A stretch of 58,135 nucleotides of DNA from CAVQUE01 sp046290435 (GCA_046290435.1 JBKAGO010000056.1:1-58135), one strand, 5' to 3'. Counted from the first letter of the stretch, positions 27,628-37,043 are shown. Made by a program: numbers and translations. The notes: generated by a model from the sequence alone, not told the origin.

Positions 27628-28493
27628 CGCGACCGCCAGTACCGACGATTGGCCTCCGCCTCCACCAGCGCATCCTGCCATGCAGGGGCAAGCGCCTCGC
27701 GAATCTCCTCCGACGCCGGATCCTTGGTCTCGGCGCGGGTCAGGACCCGTTTCGCAGCAGCGGTGACGGGCCCCGTCACCGCCCGCAACGGTCCCGAGCC
27801 GGCGAACGCATGCCTGATCCAGGCGGTGTTGCGCACCTTGGAGTACAGCCCGGGAAAACGAGCCGAATGCAAGCTGTTGGCCCGACCCGTCGGCTCGGCG
27901 CCGAGGCCGATACCCAGGAACCGTTCGATCCACGGCTGCTCCCCGACACCGAGTTCGGAGTTGAACACCACGAGCAGACGCTCGTCGCCGATCGCGGCAC
28001 GCCATGCAGCGATGTGGGTGCCGAAGTCGAACATCTGGCGGTAGTCGGTGACGAAGCGCTCGTCGACCGGGCTCGTCCCCGTGGAGGCCGCCCAGACCTC
28101 GCCCAACGCGACGTCGCCCACCACACCGGCCAGCCGGGCCTGGTTGTGCCAGCTGACCACGCACTCCCACGGCTCGCGCACGAGAAGGATCGCCTTGCGC
28201 GTGGGGTTCTGCTCCATCGCCGCGCGCACCGCGGGCGAATAGACGTTGAGCGTCGTCGCCTCGATGCGCAGGAGATCGTCGGGACCCGAGAACGGATCGG
28301 TGCGGCTGACCCGCCGTCCGAACTCCGGACACAGAAGAAAGGTCTCCTTCGGGTCCGACACCTCGCACCCCGGACTCTCGCCCAGCCACTGCGCCAGGTG
28401 GGTGGTCCCGGCCTTCGGGAAGCCCAGCAACAGCACATCGATCGAGTGCCGCTCGAGCAGCTCGCCCACCTGATGGGGCGACAGGGCGCTCAC
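27624..28493 (-). CDS. PAPS-dependent sulfotransferase
   Basis: 289 aa from GTG 28493, which overlaps the SDR stop (GTGA). The 5'-PSB loop is GFPKAGTTHLAQWL (about residues 24-37) and the 3'-PB region is LLVREPWECVVSWHNQAR (about 103-120), where the Arg and Ser bind the 3'-phosphate of PAPS. These define the sulfotransferase fold that puts sulfate on carbohydrate hydroxyls. Placement between an SDR and an acyltransferase suggests that the exported polysaccharide is sulfated. No PAPS-synthesis genes are in the window, so the donor must come from elsewhere. Confidence 0.85.
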   Translation of the reverse strand: MSALSPHQVGELLERHSIDVLLLGFPKAGTTHLAQWLGESPGCEVSDPKETFLLCPEFGRRVSRTDPFSGPDDLLRIEATTLNVYSPAVRAAMEQNPTRKAILLVREPWECVVSWHNQARLAGVVGDVALGEVWAASTGTSPVDERFVTDYRQMFDFGTHIAAWRAAIGDERLLVVFNSELGVGEQPWIERFLGIGLGAEPTGRANSLHSARFPGLYSKVRNTAWIRHAFAGSGPLRAVTGPVTAAAKRVLTRAETKDPASEEIREALAPAWQDALVEAEANRRYWRSR

Positions 28494-29440
28494 CGTCGAG
28501 AGCCCCGCTCCATGCGATGCCAGTCGATCTGTGTCTTGATGCCCTCGGCAAGCGAGGTCATCGGCGCCCAGTCCAACAGTTCGGCGGCCCGATCGGTCGT
28601 CGCGCCGGTCTCGCGGACGTCGCCCGCCACCGCTGCGGTCCGCCGGATGGCCATCGGACCCAACTCGGACTCGATCTGCTCGATTACGTCGTTCATGCTG
28701 ACCGACTGCCCGCCCGACACGTTCATGTACGTCCCGGGCGCGACATCGCTGGTGGCCGCCGCGATGTTGGCCTCGACGACATCGCCCACGAACGTGAACT
28801 CGCGCCGCTGGCCGCCGTCGCCGTAGAGCTCGAACTCGCGGCCGTCGAGGGCAGCCTGGATGAGACGGTGGAACGCCATGTCCGGGCGCTGGCGCGGACC
28901 GTAGATGGTGAAGTAGCGCAGGCTGACCGTCGGCAGCGACCAGTTGTGCGCGTACAGCGAGCACAGGTGCTCGGCGGCCAGCTTCGTCACGCCATAGGGC
29001 GAGAACGGCCGGGGCAGCGTGGCCTCGGTGCAGGGGTAGACCTCGACGTTGCCGTACACCGACGACGACGACGCGAAAACGAACCGCTGCAACGAACTCG
29101 CGTTGCGCGCCGCCTCGAGCAGGGCCTGGGTGACCAGGATGTTGTCGCGGGCGTAGCTCTCGAACCCGCCGGACCACGATGCCCGGACCCCGGGCTGACC
29201 CGCCTGATGGAACACCACGTCGACATCCGCGAGGAGCTCGACGAGATCGAGCTCGAGGAGATCGCCCTCGACGACATCGACACCCGCAGTGCCGAGATGG
29301 CGAGCCGTCGAACGCTTCTGCGCAGGGTCGTAGTAGTCCGAGAACGAGTCGACCCCGACGACCGAGGCACCCCGCTCCACGAGACCCTCGGCCAGCGCCG
29401 ACCCGATGAAGCCAGCAGCGCCGGTGACGATTGCTCTCAT
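28490..29440 (-). CDS. NAD-dependent epimerase (UDP-glucuronate/glucose 4-epimerase-like)
   Basis: 316 aa extended SDR: GAAGFIGSAL near the N-terminus, VVFHQAGQPGVRASW, ASSSSVYGN, YGVTKLAAEHL (catalytic Tyr-Lys) and RYFTIYGPRQRPDMAFHR, the motif typical of UDP-glucuronate 4-epimerases. The DSFSDYYDP segment early in the protein also fits that group. It would supply UDP-galacturonate (or UDP-galactose) for the polymer. It is 49 bases downstream of the phosphoglycosyl transferase stop. Confidence 0.8.
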   Translation of the reverse strand: MRAIVTGAAGFIGSALAEGLVERGASVVGVDSFSDYYDPAQKRSTARHLGTAGVDVVEGDLLELDLVELLADVDVVFHQAGQPGVRASWSGGFESYARDNILVTQALLEAARNASSLQRFVFASSSSVYGNVEVYPCTEATLPRPFSPYGVTKLAAEHLCSLYAHNWSLPTVSLRYFTIYGPRQRPDMAFHRLIQAALDGREFELYGDGGQRREFTFVGDVVEANIAAATSDVAPGTYMNVSGGQSVSMNDVIEQIESELGPMAIRRTAAVAGDVRETGATTDRAAELLDWAPMTSLAEGIKTQIDWHRMERGSRR

Positions 29441-29489
29441 CTCGGAATCGACCTCTCCGGCTGACCGGTGTCGTGGTGGGTGTGCGGTT

Positions 29490-30302
29490 TCACTTCACAC
29501 CTCGATTGGTGATGACGGCGGGAACCGTCTTCAGGAAGATCTTCACGTCGTAACGGAAGCTCCACTCGTTCACATAGGTGGCGTCGAGCTCGGCACGCTC
29601 CGGGAAGCGGATGTCGTTGCGGCCCTCGACCTGCCACCGACCCGTGATCCCGGGCACGACCGCGAGGTATGCGTCACGCCACGGGCCGTACAACTCGAGC
29701 TCGTCGAACACCACCGGCCGCGGACCCACCATGCTCATCTCGCCACGCACCACATTCATCAACTGCGGCAATTCGTCCAGGCTGCTCCGCCGCAGGAACC
29801 GTCCGATGCGGGTGACGCGGGGATCTTCGTCGAGTTCCAACTTGTAGTCGTTGTCCACGTAGCGCTGCCACAGCCGCGGGTCGGCGCGCAGGCGCTCCTC
29901 GGAGTCGGCGCACATCGTCCGGAACTTCAACACCTGGAACGGCTCGCCGTAGCGGCCGATCCGCCACTGGCGGAACAGGATCGGACCCGGTCCCGACAAC
30001 CGCACCAACACGGCCAGGAGCGCGAACAACGGCGCACACGCCACGAGCCCGACCGCCGCGACCACCCGATCGAAGGCCAACTTCGCCCACAGGCGCACGC
30101 CCTTGTAACGGAACCACGGCGGCGTCTGCCACGGCTCGGTGACCGCATGCATCTCCGCCCGGCGCTTCGCCACCGCATCGGGCGCCGCCGACGACGGAAC
30201 CCGCCGCGGTGCCAGCTCGATGGCCGGCTCGGTGCCGGTGAGGTCCAACTCCACGACCGTGTGTTCGAGATCGGCGTAGTCGAACTCGGCTTGTTGACGC
30301 AA
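29490..30302 (-). CDS. Bacterial sugar transferase (initiating phosphoglycosyl transferase 2)
   Basis: 270 aa. After a ~75-residue soluble lead, the membrane hairpin (FDRVVAAVGLVACAPLFALL) is followed by VLKFRTMCADSEE, FLRRSSLDELPQLMNVVRGE (catalytic Asp-Glu), MSMVGPRP and VPGITGRWQVEGRNDI. It is larger than the PGT at 10139-10801 but lacks the WcaJ-like multi-TM region. As the first gene of the polysaccharide operon it probably commits the first sugar phosphate to undecaprenyl phosphate. Confidence 0.88.
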   Translation of the reverse strand: MRQQAEFDYADLEHTVVELDLTGTEPAIELAPRRVPSSAAPDAVAKRRAEMHAVTEPWQTPPWFRYKGVRLWAKLAFDRVVAAVGLVACAPLFALLAVLVRLSGPGPILFRQWRIGRYGEPFQVLKFRTMCADSEERLRADPRLWQRYVDNDYKLELDEDPRVTRIGRFLRRSSLDELPQLMNVVRGEMSMVGPRPVVFDELELYGPWRDAYLAVVPGITGRWQVEGRNDIRFPERAELDATYVNEWSFRYDVKIFLKTVPAVITNRGVK

Positions 30303-30571
30303 TGTTTCGCCCGCTTCTGTCTCTCGCCCTGAAGCGGGTCAGCATACGGATGTGGCGGAGGCCATGACAGGGCCACAGGACCATTGCGCCGTGATAATTG
30401 CCCGATGTTCAGCCGCCCGCCGACTGTTTGCACTGAAAGTGTTCGCGCCACCACACTTCGCGTCAGATGGCTGGTCGGCGACCGTCGTAGTACTGCCCAG
30501 GCTCGCAGTCGGCGCAGGAGCGGTGCGCTAACGTCGTGTAGCGAACTTTGCACTCCGGCGGAGGTAGGGCG
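30303..30571. promoter_or_regulatory. Divergent intergenic region of the polysaccharide operon
   Basis: Some 270 bases separate the start of the phosphoglycosyl transferase (minus) from the large sugar-dehydrogenase-like gene (plus). The stretch around 30380-30480 is less GC-rich than its flanks (for example GTGATAATTGCCCGATG), as expected for promoters. I cannot assign -35/-10 boxes with confidence. The plus-strand gene has GGAGG seven bases before ATG 30572. Confidence 0.4.
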
Positions 30572-33500
30572 ATGGTTCAGAGGCCTTTGGGTGGCGTTGT
30601 CAGGCGGACGCGCGTGCCGGCAAGAGCGACAGAGCGCGGCCGATGGCCCGCCACGATCCTGCTGGCGGTCGCCTTCACCATCGGCGGGGCCGCAGCGGCC
30701 TCCCAGCCCGCATCCGCCCAGACCGAGGTAACCGTGCCCCCGGGCTTCGTCGAGACCCAGGTCGGCCCACGCCTCGCCCAACCGCCCGTGTCGCTCCTCC
30801 AGACCCCCGACGGTCGAATCCTCGTCACCAGGGAACGAGACGATCGAGGAGCCATCGACGTCATCAGCAATGGCGCGCTCATCGAGACCCCTGCGCTCGA
30901 GATCGATCTCGTGAGCGAGGGCGAGTTCGGGATGGTCGGGGCCGTCCTCCACCCCGATTTCGCGCAGAACGGCTACATCTACGTGATGTACACGTCCGAC
31001 GAGGGCGGGCGACACAACCGGCTCAGTCGATTCCAGTTCCAAGGCAACACGATCCCGCCCGAGAGCGAGACGCTGCTGTTCCACTTCGGCCTCCTCGGCC
31101 CCGGAACCGTCCACAACGGCGGCGGCATGGCATTCGCCTCCGACGGCACCCTCATCGTCGGCGTCGGCGACAACGCGAATTCCGCCAACGCCCGCACCCT
31201 CGACAACCTCTTCGGCAAGATCCTCCGGATCAACGCCGACGGCACCATCCCCTCCGACAACCCCTTCTACACCCAGGCCGTCGGCGACAACCGGGCCATC
31301 TACGCCATCGGTGTCCGCAACCCCTACTCGATGGACGCCGACCCCGAGACCGGACGCATCTTCTTCAACGACGTCGGCCCGGCCGGACCCGAAGAGATCA
31401 ACGAGGTCGTGTTCGGAGCCGGCGCCGGCGCCGACTATGCCTGGCCGCTCCGAACCGGCGACTCGAACGACCCAGCCCACACGAACCCCGTCTACTCCTA
31501 CCGCCACCGCGACGTCACCCCCGAAGGATGCGCGATCACCGGCGGCGCCTTCAGCCGACCCACCAGCGCCACTGCGCCCGCCGCTGTGCAGGACAAGTAC
31601 TTCTTCGCCGACTACTGCGGCGGCTGGATCGACGCGCTCGACCTCGACACGGGAGCCGTCACCCGGTTCGCCTCCGACGTCGGTGCGGGTCCGGTGTCGC
31701 TGCTGGCCGACGACAACGGAGCGCTCTACTACCTCTCGCGGGCCACTCGCACCGTCCGCAAGATCGAGTTCGCCGGCGAAGGATCACAGGCGGCGATCTC
31801 ACAGCAACCGCAGAACACCTCGGTGGTCGTCGGCAGTCCCGCCACCTTCACCGTGCAGGTCAGTGGCGCGATCCCGACCGGCCACCAATGGCAGGTCCGA
31901 ACCGGTACCGACCCGTTCACCGACATCCCCGGCGCGACCGACGGCACCTACACCCTGAGTTCCGCGACGCTCGCCGACAACGGCGCCCAGTACCGGGTCA
32001 TCGTCACCACGTCGACCGGCGACCTCACCAGCGAAGCCGCCACCTTGACGGTCATCGACGGGAGCCCCCCGGTGCCCGTCATCGAGACCCCGCTGGCGAC
32101 CGACACCTACGTCGCCGGCGACCTCATCACCTTCTCCGGGTACGCAACCGACCCCGACGAACCCGGCAACCTCCCCCTGTCGAACCTGACCTGGGAGGTC
32201 ACCTTCCAGCACGACGACCACGACCATCCCGAACTCGCGCCGTTCTCGGGAGCCGCCGGCGGCTCCTTCCGCGTGCCCGTCGAAGGAGAGACGTCGGCGA
32301 ACACGTGGTTCCGGATCCACCTCACCGCCACCGACTCCACGGGCCTGAGCACCTACACGTTCCGCGACATCTTCCCCGAGACGTCGTTCTTCACCCTCGA
32401 GACCAACGTGCCCGGCATCGGCGTCCTGCTCGACGGGACACCGGTGTCGGCTCCCATCACGACCGAGGGCGTCGTCGGCGTCCTCCGGTCGATCGGCGCA
32501 CCCATCGTCCAAACCGTCGGTGGCACCACGTATCAGTTCGTGCGTTGGGAGCACGGCGGCGAACGCGTGCACACCATCGCCACCGCGGCGACCGACCAGA
32601 CCTACACCGCGATCTTCGAACCCGTCGACGGGCCCGGCCCCGATCCCGACGCCGGACTGATCACCCACTTCACGCTCGACGAGGGCCAGGGCACCTCCGG
32701 TGCCGACAGCGCCCCGATCGGGAGGCCCGACGTCGCGATCCTCGCGGCCGGCGCGACCTGGACGACCGAAGGCCGACACGACGGCGCCGTCGCGTTCGAC
32801 GGCGTCGACGACCACCTCGCCGTCGCCGACTCGACCGATTTCAACGACAAGGACGTCGCCGAGACCACCATCGCCTTCTGGTTCCGGGCCGACGACGTCG
32901 GCCGCCCCGGCACCCAACTGCTGTACAAGCAGGGCGGAGGTTCTCGCGGCCTCACCGTCTATCTGAACGGCGGCCGCCTGTACGTCGGCGGCTGGTCCGA
33001 GAGGGCGTCGTGGGCTACCGGCACCTTCCTCGACACGGCCGGCATCGAGTCCGGTCGTTGGCACCACGTGGCCCTGGTGCTCGACGCCGAACCCGTGCTC
33101 GCTCCCGACAACATCCGCGGCTACCTCGACGGTGCACGGTTCGGCAGCGGCCCCGGCGCCATCGTCGACCGTCACCTCGGCAACGTGTCCTTCGGCGCAT
33201 CCGACGGGCCCACCCTGTTGCACACCGGCCCATCGCCGGGGCACTTCCTCCTGCCATTCGCCGGTGCCCTCGATGACATTCGCGTGTACGACCGTGCGCT
33301 CACCCCGGAGGAGCTCTCGGCGCTGTACGGCACCTTCGATCCGGGTCCCGATCCCGAGCCCGAACCGGAGCCCGAACCGGAGCCCGAGCCGGAGCCCGAA
33401 CCGGAGCCGGAGCCGGAGCCGGAACCTGATCCTGGGCCTGATCCTGGGCCTGGGCCTGATCCGGGGCCTGGGCCTGGGCCTGATCCGGGGCCTGGGCCGG

Positions 33501-34186
33501 TTGGTGGTGTCGGGTTCGTGACGCATTTGAGCTTCGATGACGCGACGGTGGGCGATACCGCGCCGTTCGGGGTGGCTGATGTGGCGTCGTTGGTCAATGG
33601 TGCGGCGTGGGCGTCTGATGGTGGTGGGAGTGTGCTGTTGGACGGTGTCGACGATTACGTGGCGATCGCTGATTCTGTGGATACCAATGATCGGCGTGTG
33701 ACGCAGACGTCGATTTCGTTGTGGTTCAGGGCGGCGGATGTCGATGCGGTTGGCCGCCAGGTTCTCTACAAGCAGGGTGGCGACAGTCGGGGCCTGAACA
33801 TCTATCTGCATGCCGGTTCGCTGTATGTGGGTGGCTGGTCGGCCAAGGCCGACTGGGCGGGCACGTTTCTGGCGACTGCGGCGGTCGGGTCGGGCCAGTG
33901 GCATCACGTGGTGCTGGTCCTCGACGCGGACGGCGATCTCGCTCCGGAGAGCTTCGCCGGTTACCTCGATGGCGTGCGGTTCGGCATCGGATCGGGTGCG
34001 GCGATCCAGCGACACCTCGGCAACGTGTCGCTCGGTGCGCTCGATCAGTCCACCTTGTTCCACGACGGCCCGTCGGGACAGGTGCCCGGGTTTGCTCCCT
34101 ATGCCGGTTCGATCGACGACGTCAGGATCTACCACCGGGCCCTGACCGACACCGAGATCGCCACCCTCGGCGCGAGCCAACGCTGA
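30572..34186 (+). CDS. Secreted sugar-dehydrogenase-like propeller with Ig and two LamG domains
   Basis: 1204 aa. Signal peptide (ATILLAVAFTIGGAAAASQP, about 30-50). The propeller (about 55-410) has HPDFAQNGYIYVMYTSDE, GTVHNGGGMAFASDG, LDNLFGKILRINADG and YAIGVRNPYSMDADPETG, all typical of PQQ sugar dehydrogenases. An Ig-like repeat (SQQPQNTSVVVGSPATFTV) and a second beta domain follow. Two LamG/concanavalin-like domains (about 700-920 and 985-1200) flank a Pro-Glu/Pro-Gly linker (about 923-978). The two LamG domains are clear duplicates (LLYKQGGGSRGLTVYLNGG versus VLYKQGGDSRGLNIYLHAG). ATG 30572 follows GGAGG. Synonymous codon choice changes at the linker: the second LamG uses many GTG, TTG and GAT codons. 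The likely role is carbohydrate recognition outside the cell. Confidence 0.85.
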   Translation: MVQRPLGGVVRRTRVPARATERGRWPATILLAVAFTIGGAAAASQPASAQTEVTVPPGFVETQVGPRLAQPPVSLLQTPDGRILVTRERDDRGAIDVISNGALIETPALEIDLVSEGEFGMVGAVLHPDFAQNGYIYVMYTSDEGGRHNRLSRFQFQGNTIPPESETLLFHFGLLGPGTVHNGGGMAFASDGTLIVGVGDNANSANARTLDNLFGKILRINADGTIPSDNPFYTQAVGDNRAIYAIGVRNPYSMDADPETGRIFFNDVGPAGPEEINEVVFGAGAGADYAWPLRTGDSNDPAHTNPVYSYRHRDVTPEGCAITGGAFSRPTSATAPAAVQDKYFFADYCGGWIDALDLDTGAVTRFASDVGAGPVSLLADDNGALYYLSRATRTVRKIEFAGEGSQAAISQQPQNTSVVVGSPATFTVQVSGAIPTGHQWQVRTGTDPFTDIPGATDGTYTLSSATLADNGAQYRVIVTTSTGDLTSEAATLTVIDGSPPVPVIETPLATDTYVAGDLITFSGYATDPDEPGNLPLSNLTWEVTFQHDDHDHPELAPFSGAAGGSFRVPVEGETSANTWFRIHLTATDSTGLSTYTFRDIFPETSFFTLETNVPGIGVLLDGTPVSAPITTEGVVGVLRSIGAPIVQTVGGTTYQFVRWEHGGERVHTIATAATDQTYTAIFEPVDGPGPDPDAGLITHFTLDEGQGTSGADSAPIGRPDVAILAAGATWTTEGRHDGAVAFDGVDDHLAVADSTDFNDKDVAETTIAFWFRADDVGRPGTQLLYKQGGGSRGLTVYLNGGRLYVGGWSERASWATGTFLDTAGIESGRWHHVALVLDAEPVLAPDNIRGYLDGARFGSGPGAIVDRHLGNVSFGASDGPTLLHTGPSPGHFLLPFAGALDDIRVYDRALTPEELSALYGTFDPGPDPEPEPEPEPEPEPEPEPEPEPEPEPDPGPDPGPGPDPGPGPGPDPGPGPVGGVGFVTHLSFDDATVGDTAPFGVADVASLVNGAAWASDGGGSVLLDGVDDYVAIADSVDTNDRRVTQTSISLWFRAADVDAVGRQVLYKQGGDSRGLNIYLHAGSLYVGGWSAKADWAGTFLATAAVGSGQWHHVVLVLDADGDLAPESFAGYLDGVRFGIGSGAAIQRHLGNVSLGALDQSTLFHDGPSGQVPGFAPYAGSIDDVRIYHRALTDTEIATLGASQR
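33341..33505 (+). repeat. Pro-Glu / Pro-Gly tandem linker repeats
   Basis: About 55 codons encode (E/P)n followed by (D-P-G-P)n. The DNA is made of near-identical 6-bp and longer units (GAGCCCGAACCG, then GGGCCTGATCCT). Such tracts are prone to slippage and recombination, and mark the join between the two LamG domains. Confidence 0.9.
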
Positions 34187-34283
34187 CGCGGCAACGGCCG
34201 GGGCTGCCACCTGCACCCGCCGTTACGACCGCTACCGTGGCCGGCCGGCCCGTTGGGCCAGACGACCAGTGGAGCCGCTCGTG

Positions 34284-35489
34284 ATGTCATTCAGATTCGG
34301 CCCCGCCGCCATGGCACGATGGACGCGGTACGCCGTGGTCCTGGTCCTCGCTGCCGCAGGCCTGCTGGCGGCCTCGGCCCCGGGCGACGCGCAGAGCCGC
34401 ACCAACTGCGGAGGGTTGCCCGTCACCGTCGACATCGGCGCCGGGCAGAGCCCGACCGCCGGCAACGACGTCATCCTCGGCACGTCCGGCGCCGACCGGA
34501 TCTTCGCCGGGAGAGGCGACGACGTCATCTGCGGCCTCGGCGGCAACGACACCATCTTCGGCGGCCCCGGCAACGACACCATCTACGGCGGCCCCGGCAA
34601 CGACCGGATCGTGGGCGGTCCCGGCAGCGACACCGTGCGCGGCGGCCCCGGCAGGGACCGCATCGAGATCGCCGACGGCACGTTCGACTCCGCAGCCGGC
34701 GGTCGAGGCGCCGACACCTGCATCAGCGACGCCGGGCTCGACAGCATCCGGCTGTGCCGGGCGCCGGTCAGCGGCGCCGGTCCGTTCTCGATCGCGCTCA
34801 TGGTCAGAGACGCCGGGTTCCTCACCCCCCAGGAACAGTCGCTGACCGCCATGCTGCGGGGCAACGGCCACAACGTCACGCCCTTCACCGTCACGGCGCG
34901 GCCGCGCGTCAACGCCGTCACCAACCCCGGCATCGACCTGCTGTTGTTCTCGCCGTCGTTCGAGTACTCCGAGGTGTACCACCCGGCACAGCGCAACTCG
35001 CTGCCCATGCTCGACATGACCAAGTGGTCCTGGTACCGCCGCTACGTCCTCCCCGCGAGCGACGACATCGCCGGGCCGAGATTCTCCGGCATCTCCGACA
35101 CCTCCCAGCGCGTCTACTACGACAACGCCGGTGTCATTCCCTGGGAGGGTGCACGGGTCGGCTCCGTGCGGGTGCTGACGACGACCCGCTCCTCGGGTGG
35201 CGCTCCCATGCGGCGGGCCATCGACCACTCCACCCGAGGCGCAGCCCAACACTTCCTGCGCCACGTCTCCGACACCGGCGCCGAATCGACCCTCGGCGTC
35301 TACGTGCCCGCCGGCTCACGCATCACCAAGCCCGCCGGCACCAGAGCAGAGGAACGCCGCCGCATCTCGAGGGCACCGTGGATCGGTCTCGTCTTGTTCA
35401 ACGACGACGAGAACATGCGCTACGACCAGCTGACCCCCGCAGGCGAAGGCCTGTTCGAAGCAGCCATGGCCCGCCTCATGAACCCTTGA
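34284..35489 (+). CDS. Secreted RTX-repeat protein with C-terminal Rossmann-like domain (paralogue A)
   Basis: 401 aa from ATG 34284 (GTG 34281 is equally possible and matches the start of the paralogue at 39082). Signal peptide YAVVLVLAAAGLLAASAPGD. Residues about 60-140 carry six to seven GGxGxD repeats (GLGGNDTIFGGPGNDTIYGG). The C-terminal ~240 residues begin PFSIALMVRDAGFLTPQEQS, then GIDLLLFSPSFEYSEVYHPA and LPMLDMTKWSWYRRYVLP. They share an obvious domain with 39082-39978, which lacks the RTX part. The alternating beta/alpha pattern resembles a class I amidotransferase/ThuA-like Rossmann fold, but no nucleophile is evident. Function unknown. Confidence 0.75.
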   Translation: MSFRFGPAAMARWTRYAVVLVLAAAGLLAASAPGDAQSRTNCGGLPVTVDIGAGQSPTAGNDVILGTSGADRIFAGRGDDVICGLGGNDTIFGGPGNDTIYGGPGNDRIVGGPGSDTVRGGPGRDRIEIADGTFDSAAGGRGADTCISDAGLDSIRLCRAPVSGAGPFSIALMVRDAGFLTPQEQSLTAMLRGNGHNVTPFTVTARPRVNAVTNPGIDLLLFSPSFEYSEVYHPAQRNSLPMLDMTKWSWYRRYVLPASDDIAGPRFSGISDTSQRVYYDNAGVIPWEGARVGSVRVLTTTRSSGGAPMRRAIDHSTRGAAQHFLRHVSDTGAESTLGVYVPAGSRITKPAGTRAEERRRISRAPWIGLVLFNDDENMRYDQLTPAGEGLFEAAMARLMNP

Positions 35490-35492
35490 GCC

Positions 35493-35514
35493 CCGGAGCG
35501 TCGAAACGCCCCGG
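35493..35514. terminator. Possible bidirectional hairpin terminator
   Basis: CCGG-A-GCGT / CGAA loop / ACGC-C-CCGG lies between two convergent genes, three bases after the stop of one and 33 from the end of the other. There is no T-tract. Confidence 0.35.
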
Positions 35515-35546
35515 AGCCCAGACCGGTCACCGGCGATCCTCTTGCG

Positions 35547-37043
35547 CTAGCAGGATGTCAACGAGTCGTTCCCCGGACCGCCCCAGCACCGATCGCGTGC
35601 CGGTCCGCCGTCGAGGATGTCGTCGCCCGGGCCGCCCCACAGACGGTCCCGGCCGGGACCACCATCGATGACGTCGTCACCGAGGCCGCCGAACAGCGTG
35701 TCCCTGCCGGCGTCGCCGTGGATCTCGTCGTCGCCGGAGCCGCCGACAACACGGTCGTTGCCAGGGCCCGCCACGATGATGTCGTCGCCACCGAATCCGA
35801 GCACGACATCGTTGCCGCCCAGGGCACAGATCACGTCGTCGCCCCACGTCCCCAGGAGCAGGTCGTTCCCCTCGGTGCCTTCGATCGTGCACGACGCGCC
35901 CGGATCGTTGGCATCCAGCGGATCGGTGCCGTTCGCGACCTCGGTGCCATCGTCGATCCCGTCATCGTCGGTGTCGGCATCGGCCGGGTCGGTGCCCGCC
36001 GCTGCCTCGTCGCCGTTGGTGAGTCCGTCAGCATCGGGATCGGCCAGCGGTCCGTCGCTGCCGTCCGGGTCACAGGCATCGCCCAAACCATCGCCGTCCA
36101 CATCTGCCTGACCAGGGTTCGCCACATCGGGGCAGTTGTCGCCGGGGCTGTCCACCCCGTCTCCGTCCGGATCGGCATCCAAGGTCTCCCACGAGGGGTG
36201 GCCCTCCTGCAGACCAGGCTCGTCCACGACCAGGGCTGCAGGGGCAGAGGGGTAGTCGACCGTCAGCGTGTAGACGCCGGTATCACCATTGTCGAACTGT
36301 CGTTCAACCGCGATGAGACTGCCGTCGGGCGACCACGACGGCACCACGTCGAAGGCGTTCGGGCCGGGGGCGGGGAACTCGGTGACCGTCGTGCCGCTGG
36401 CGGCATCGACGATGACGAGCTGGCCTGTGGCCCCGCTCGGGCCCGACGTATCGATCCGGGTGTAGACGAGCTGGCTGCCGTCGGGAGACCAATCCGGCCA
36501 GCGGTTGTCCATGCCGTCTTGAACGACCGGGGACTCGGTCTCGGTGGTGAGATCGAAGATCCAGATCTCGCCGCCGCGGTCGAAGGCCACAGTAGAGCCG
36601 TCAGGTGACCAGGCGGGGTTGCCGCCGAAGGGCAGGTCGATGCCGGACGGCGTGCCATCACGGTTGATGATCTCGAGCGGCTGTATGAGGTTCTCTCGGA
36701 ACACGATCTGCGTGCCGTCGGGCGACCAGTCGGGCTCGGTACCGGGCACCAGCAGGGTCGGGTTCGTGCCATCGACGTTGCGAATGACGAGGCCCGCCAC
36801 GGTGTTGTAGACCACCTCGCCGCCCATGGGCGACCAATCCGGTGCCCGGCTGTTCTGGCCCGCATTGATCACGCCCGTGCCGGTGACGCCGACCTCGAAG
36901 AACGAGGCGTTGCCGACCAAGTACGTGAGCCGGCCGTTCGACCCTGGAACGGCGGCGGTCGCTGCTCCCGAGAGTGTCGCCACCGTCGCCGCCACCAGGG
37001 CGGTGACGGCGATCGAAGTGAAGAGCTGTCGAATCCTTGTCAT
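35547..37043 (-). CDS. Secreted TolB-like propeller, TSP3 and RTX-repeat protein
   Basis: 498 aa from the ATG at about 37043. The signal peptide is FTSIAVTALVAATVATLSGA. Six or more WD40-like/TolB blades follow, each with a (P-D/A-W-S-P-D/M-G) core: PDWSPMGGEVVYN, PDWSPDGTQIVF, PAWSPDGSTVAFD, PDWSPDGSQLVYT and PSWSPDGSLIAVE. Then come thrombospondin-type-3 calcium loops (DPDGDGVDSPGDNCPD, VDGDGLGDACDPDG, DPDADGLTNGDEAAAGTDP) and about eight GGxGxD repeats at the C-terminus. All three parts bind calcium or carbohydrate in other proteins. It is convergent with paralogue A. Confidence 0.8.
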   Translation of the reverse strand: MTRIRQLFTSIAVTALVAATVATLSGAATAAVPGSNGRLTYLVGNASFFEVGVTGTGVINAGQNSRAPDWSPMGGEVVYNTVAGLVIRNVDGTNPTLLVPGTEPDWSPDGTQIVFRENLIQPLEIINRDGTPSGIDLPFGGNPAWSPDGSTVAFDRGGEIWIFDLTTETESPVVQDGMDNRWPDWSPDGSQLVYTRIDTSGPSGATGQLVIVDAASGTTVTEFPAPGPNAFDVVPSWSPDGSLIAVERQFDNGDTGVYTLTVDYPSAPAALVVDEPGLQEGHPSWETLDADPDGDGVDSPGDNCPDVANPGQADVDGDGLGDACDPDGSDGPLADPDADGLTNGDEAAAGTDPADADTDDDGIDDGTEVANGTDPLDANDPGASCTIEGTEGNDLLLGTWGDDVICALGGNDVVLGFGGDDIIVAGPGNDRVVGGSGDDEIHGDAGRDTLFGGLGDDVIDGGPGRDRLWGGPGDDILDGGPARDRCWGGPGNDSLTSC

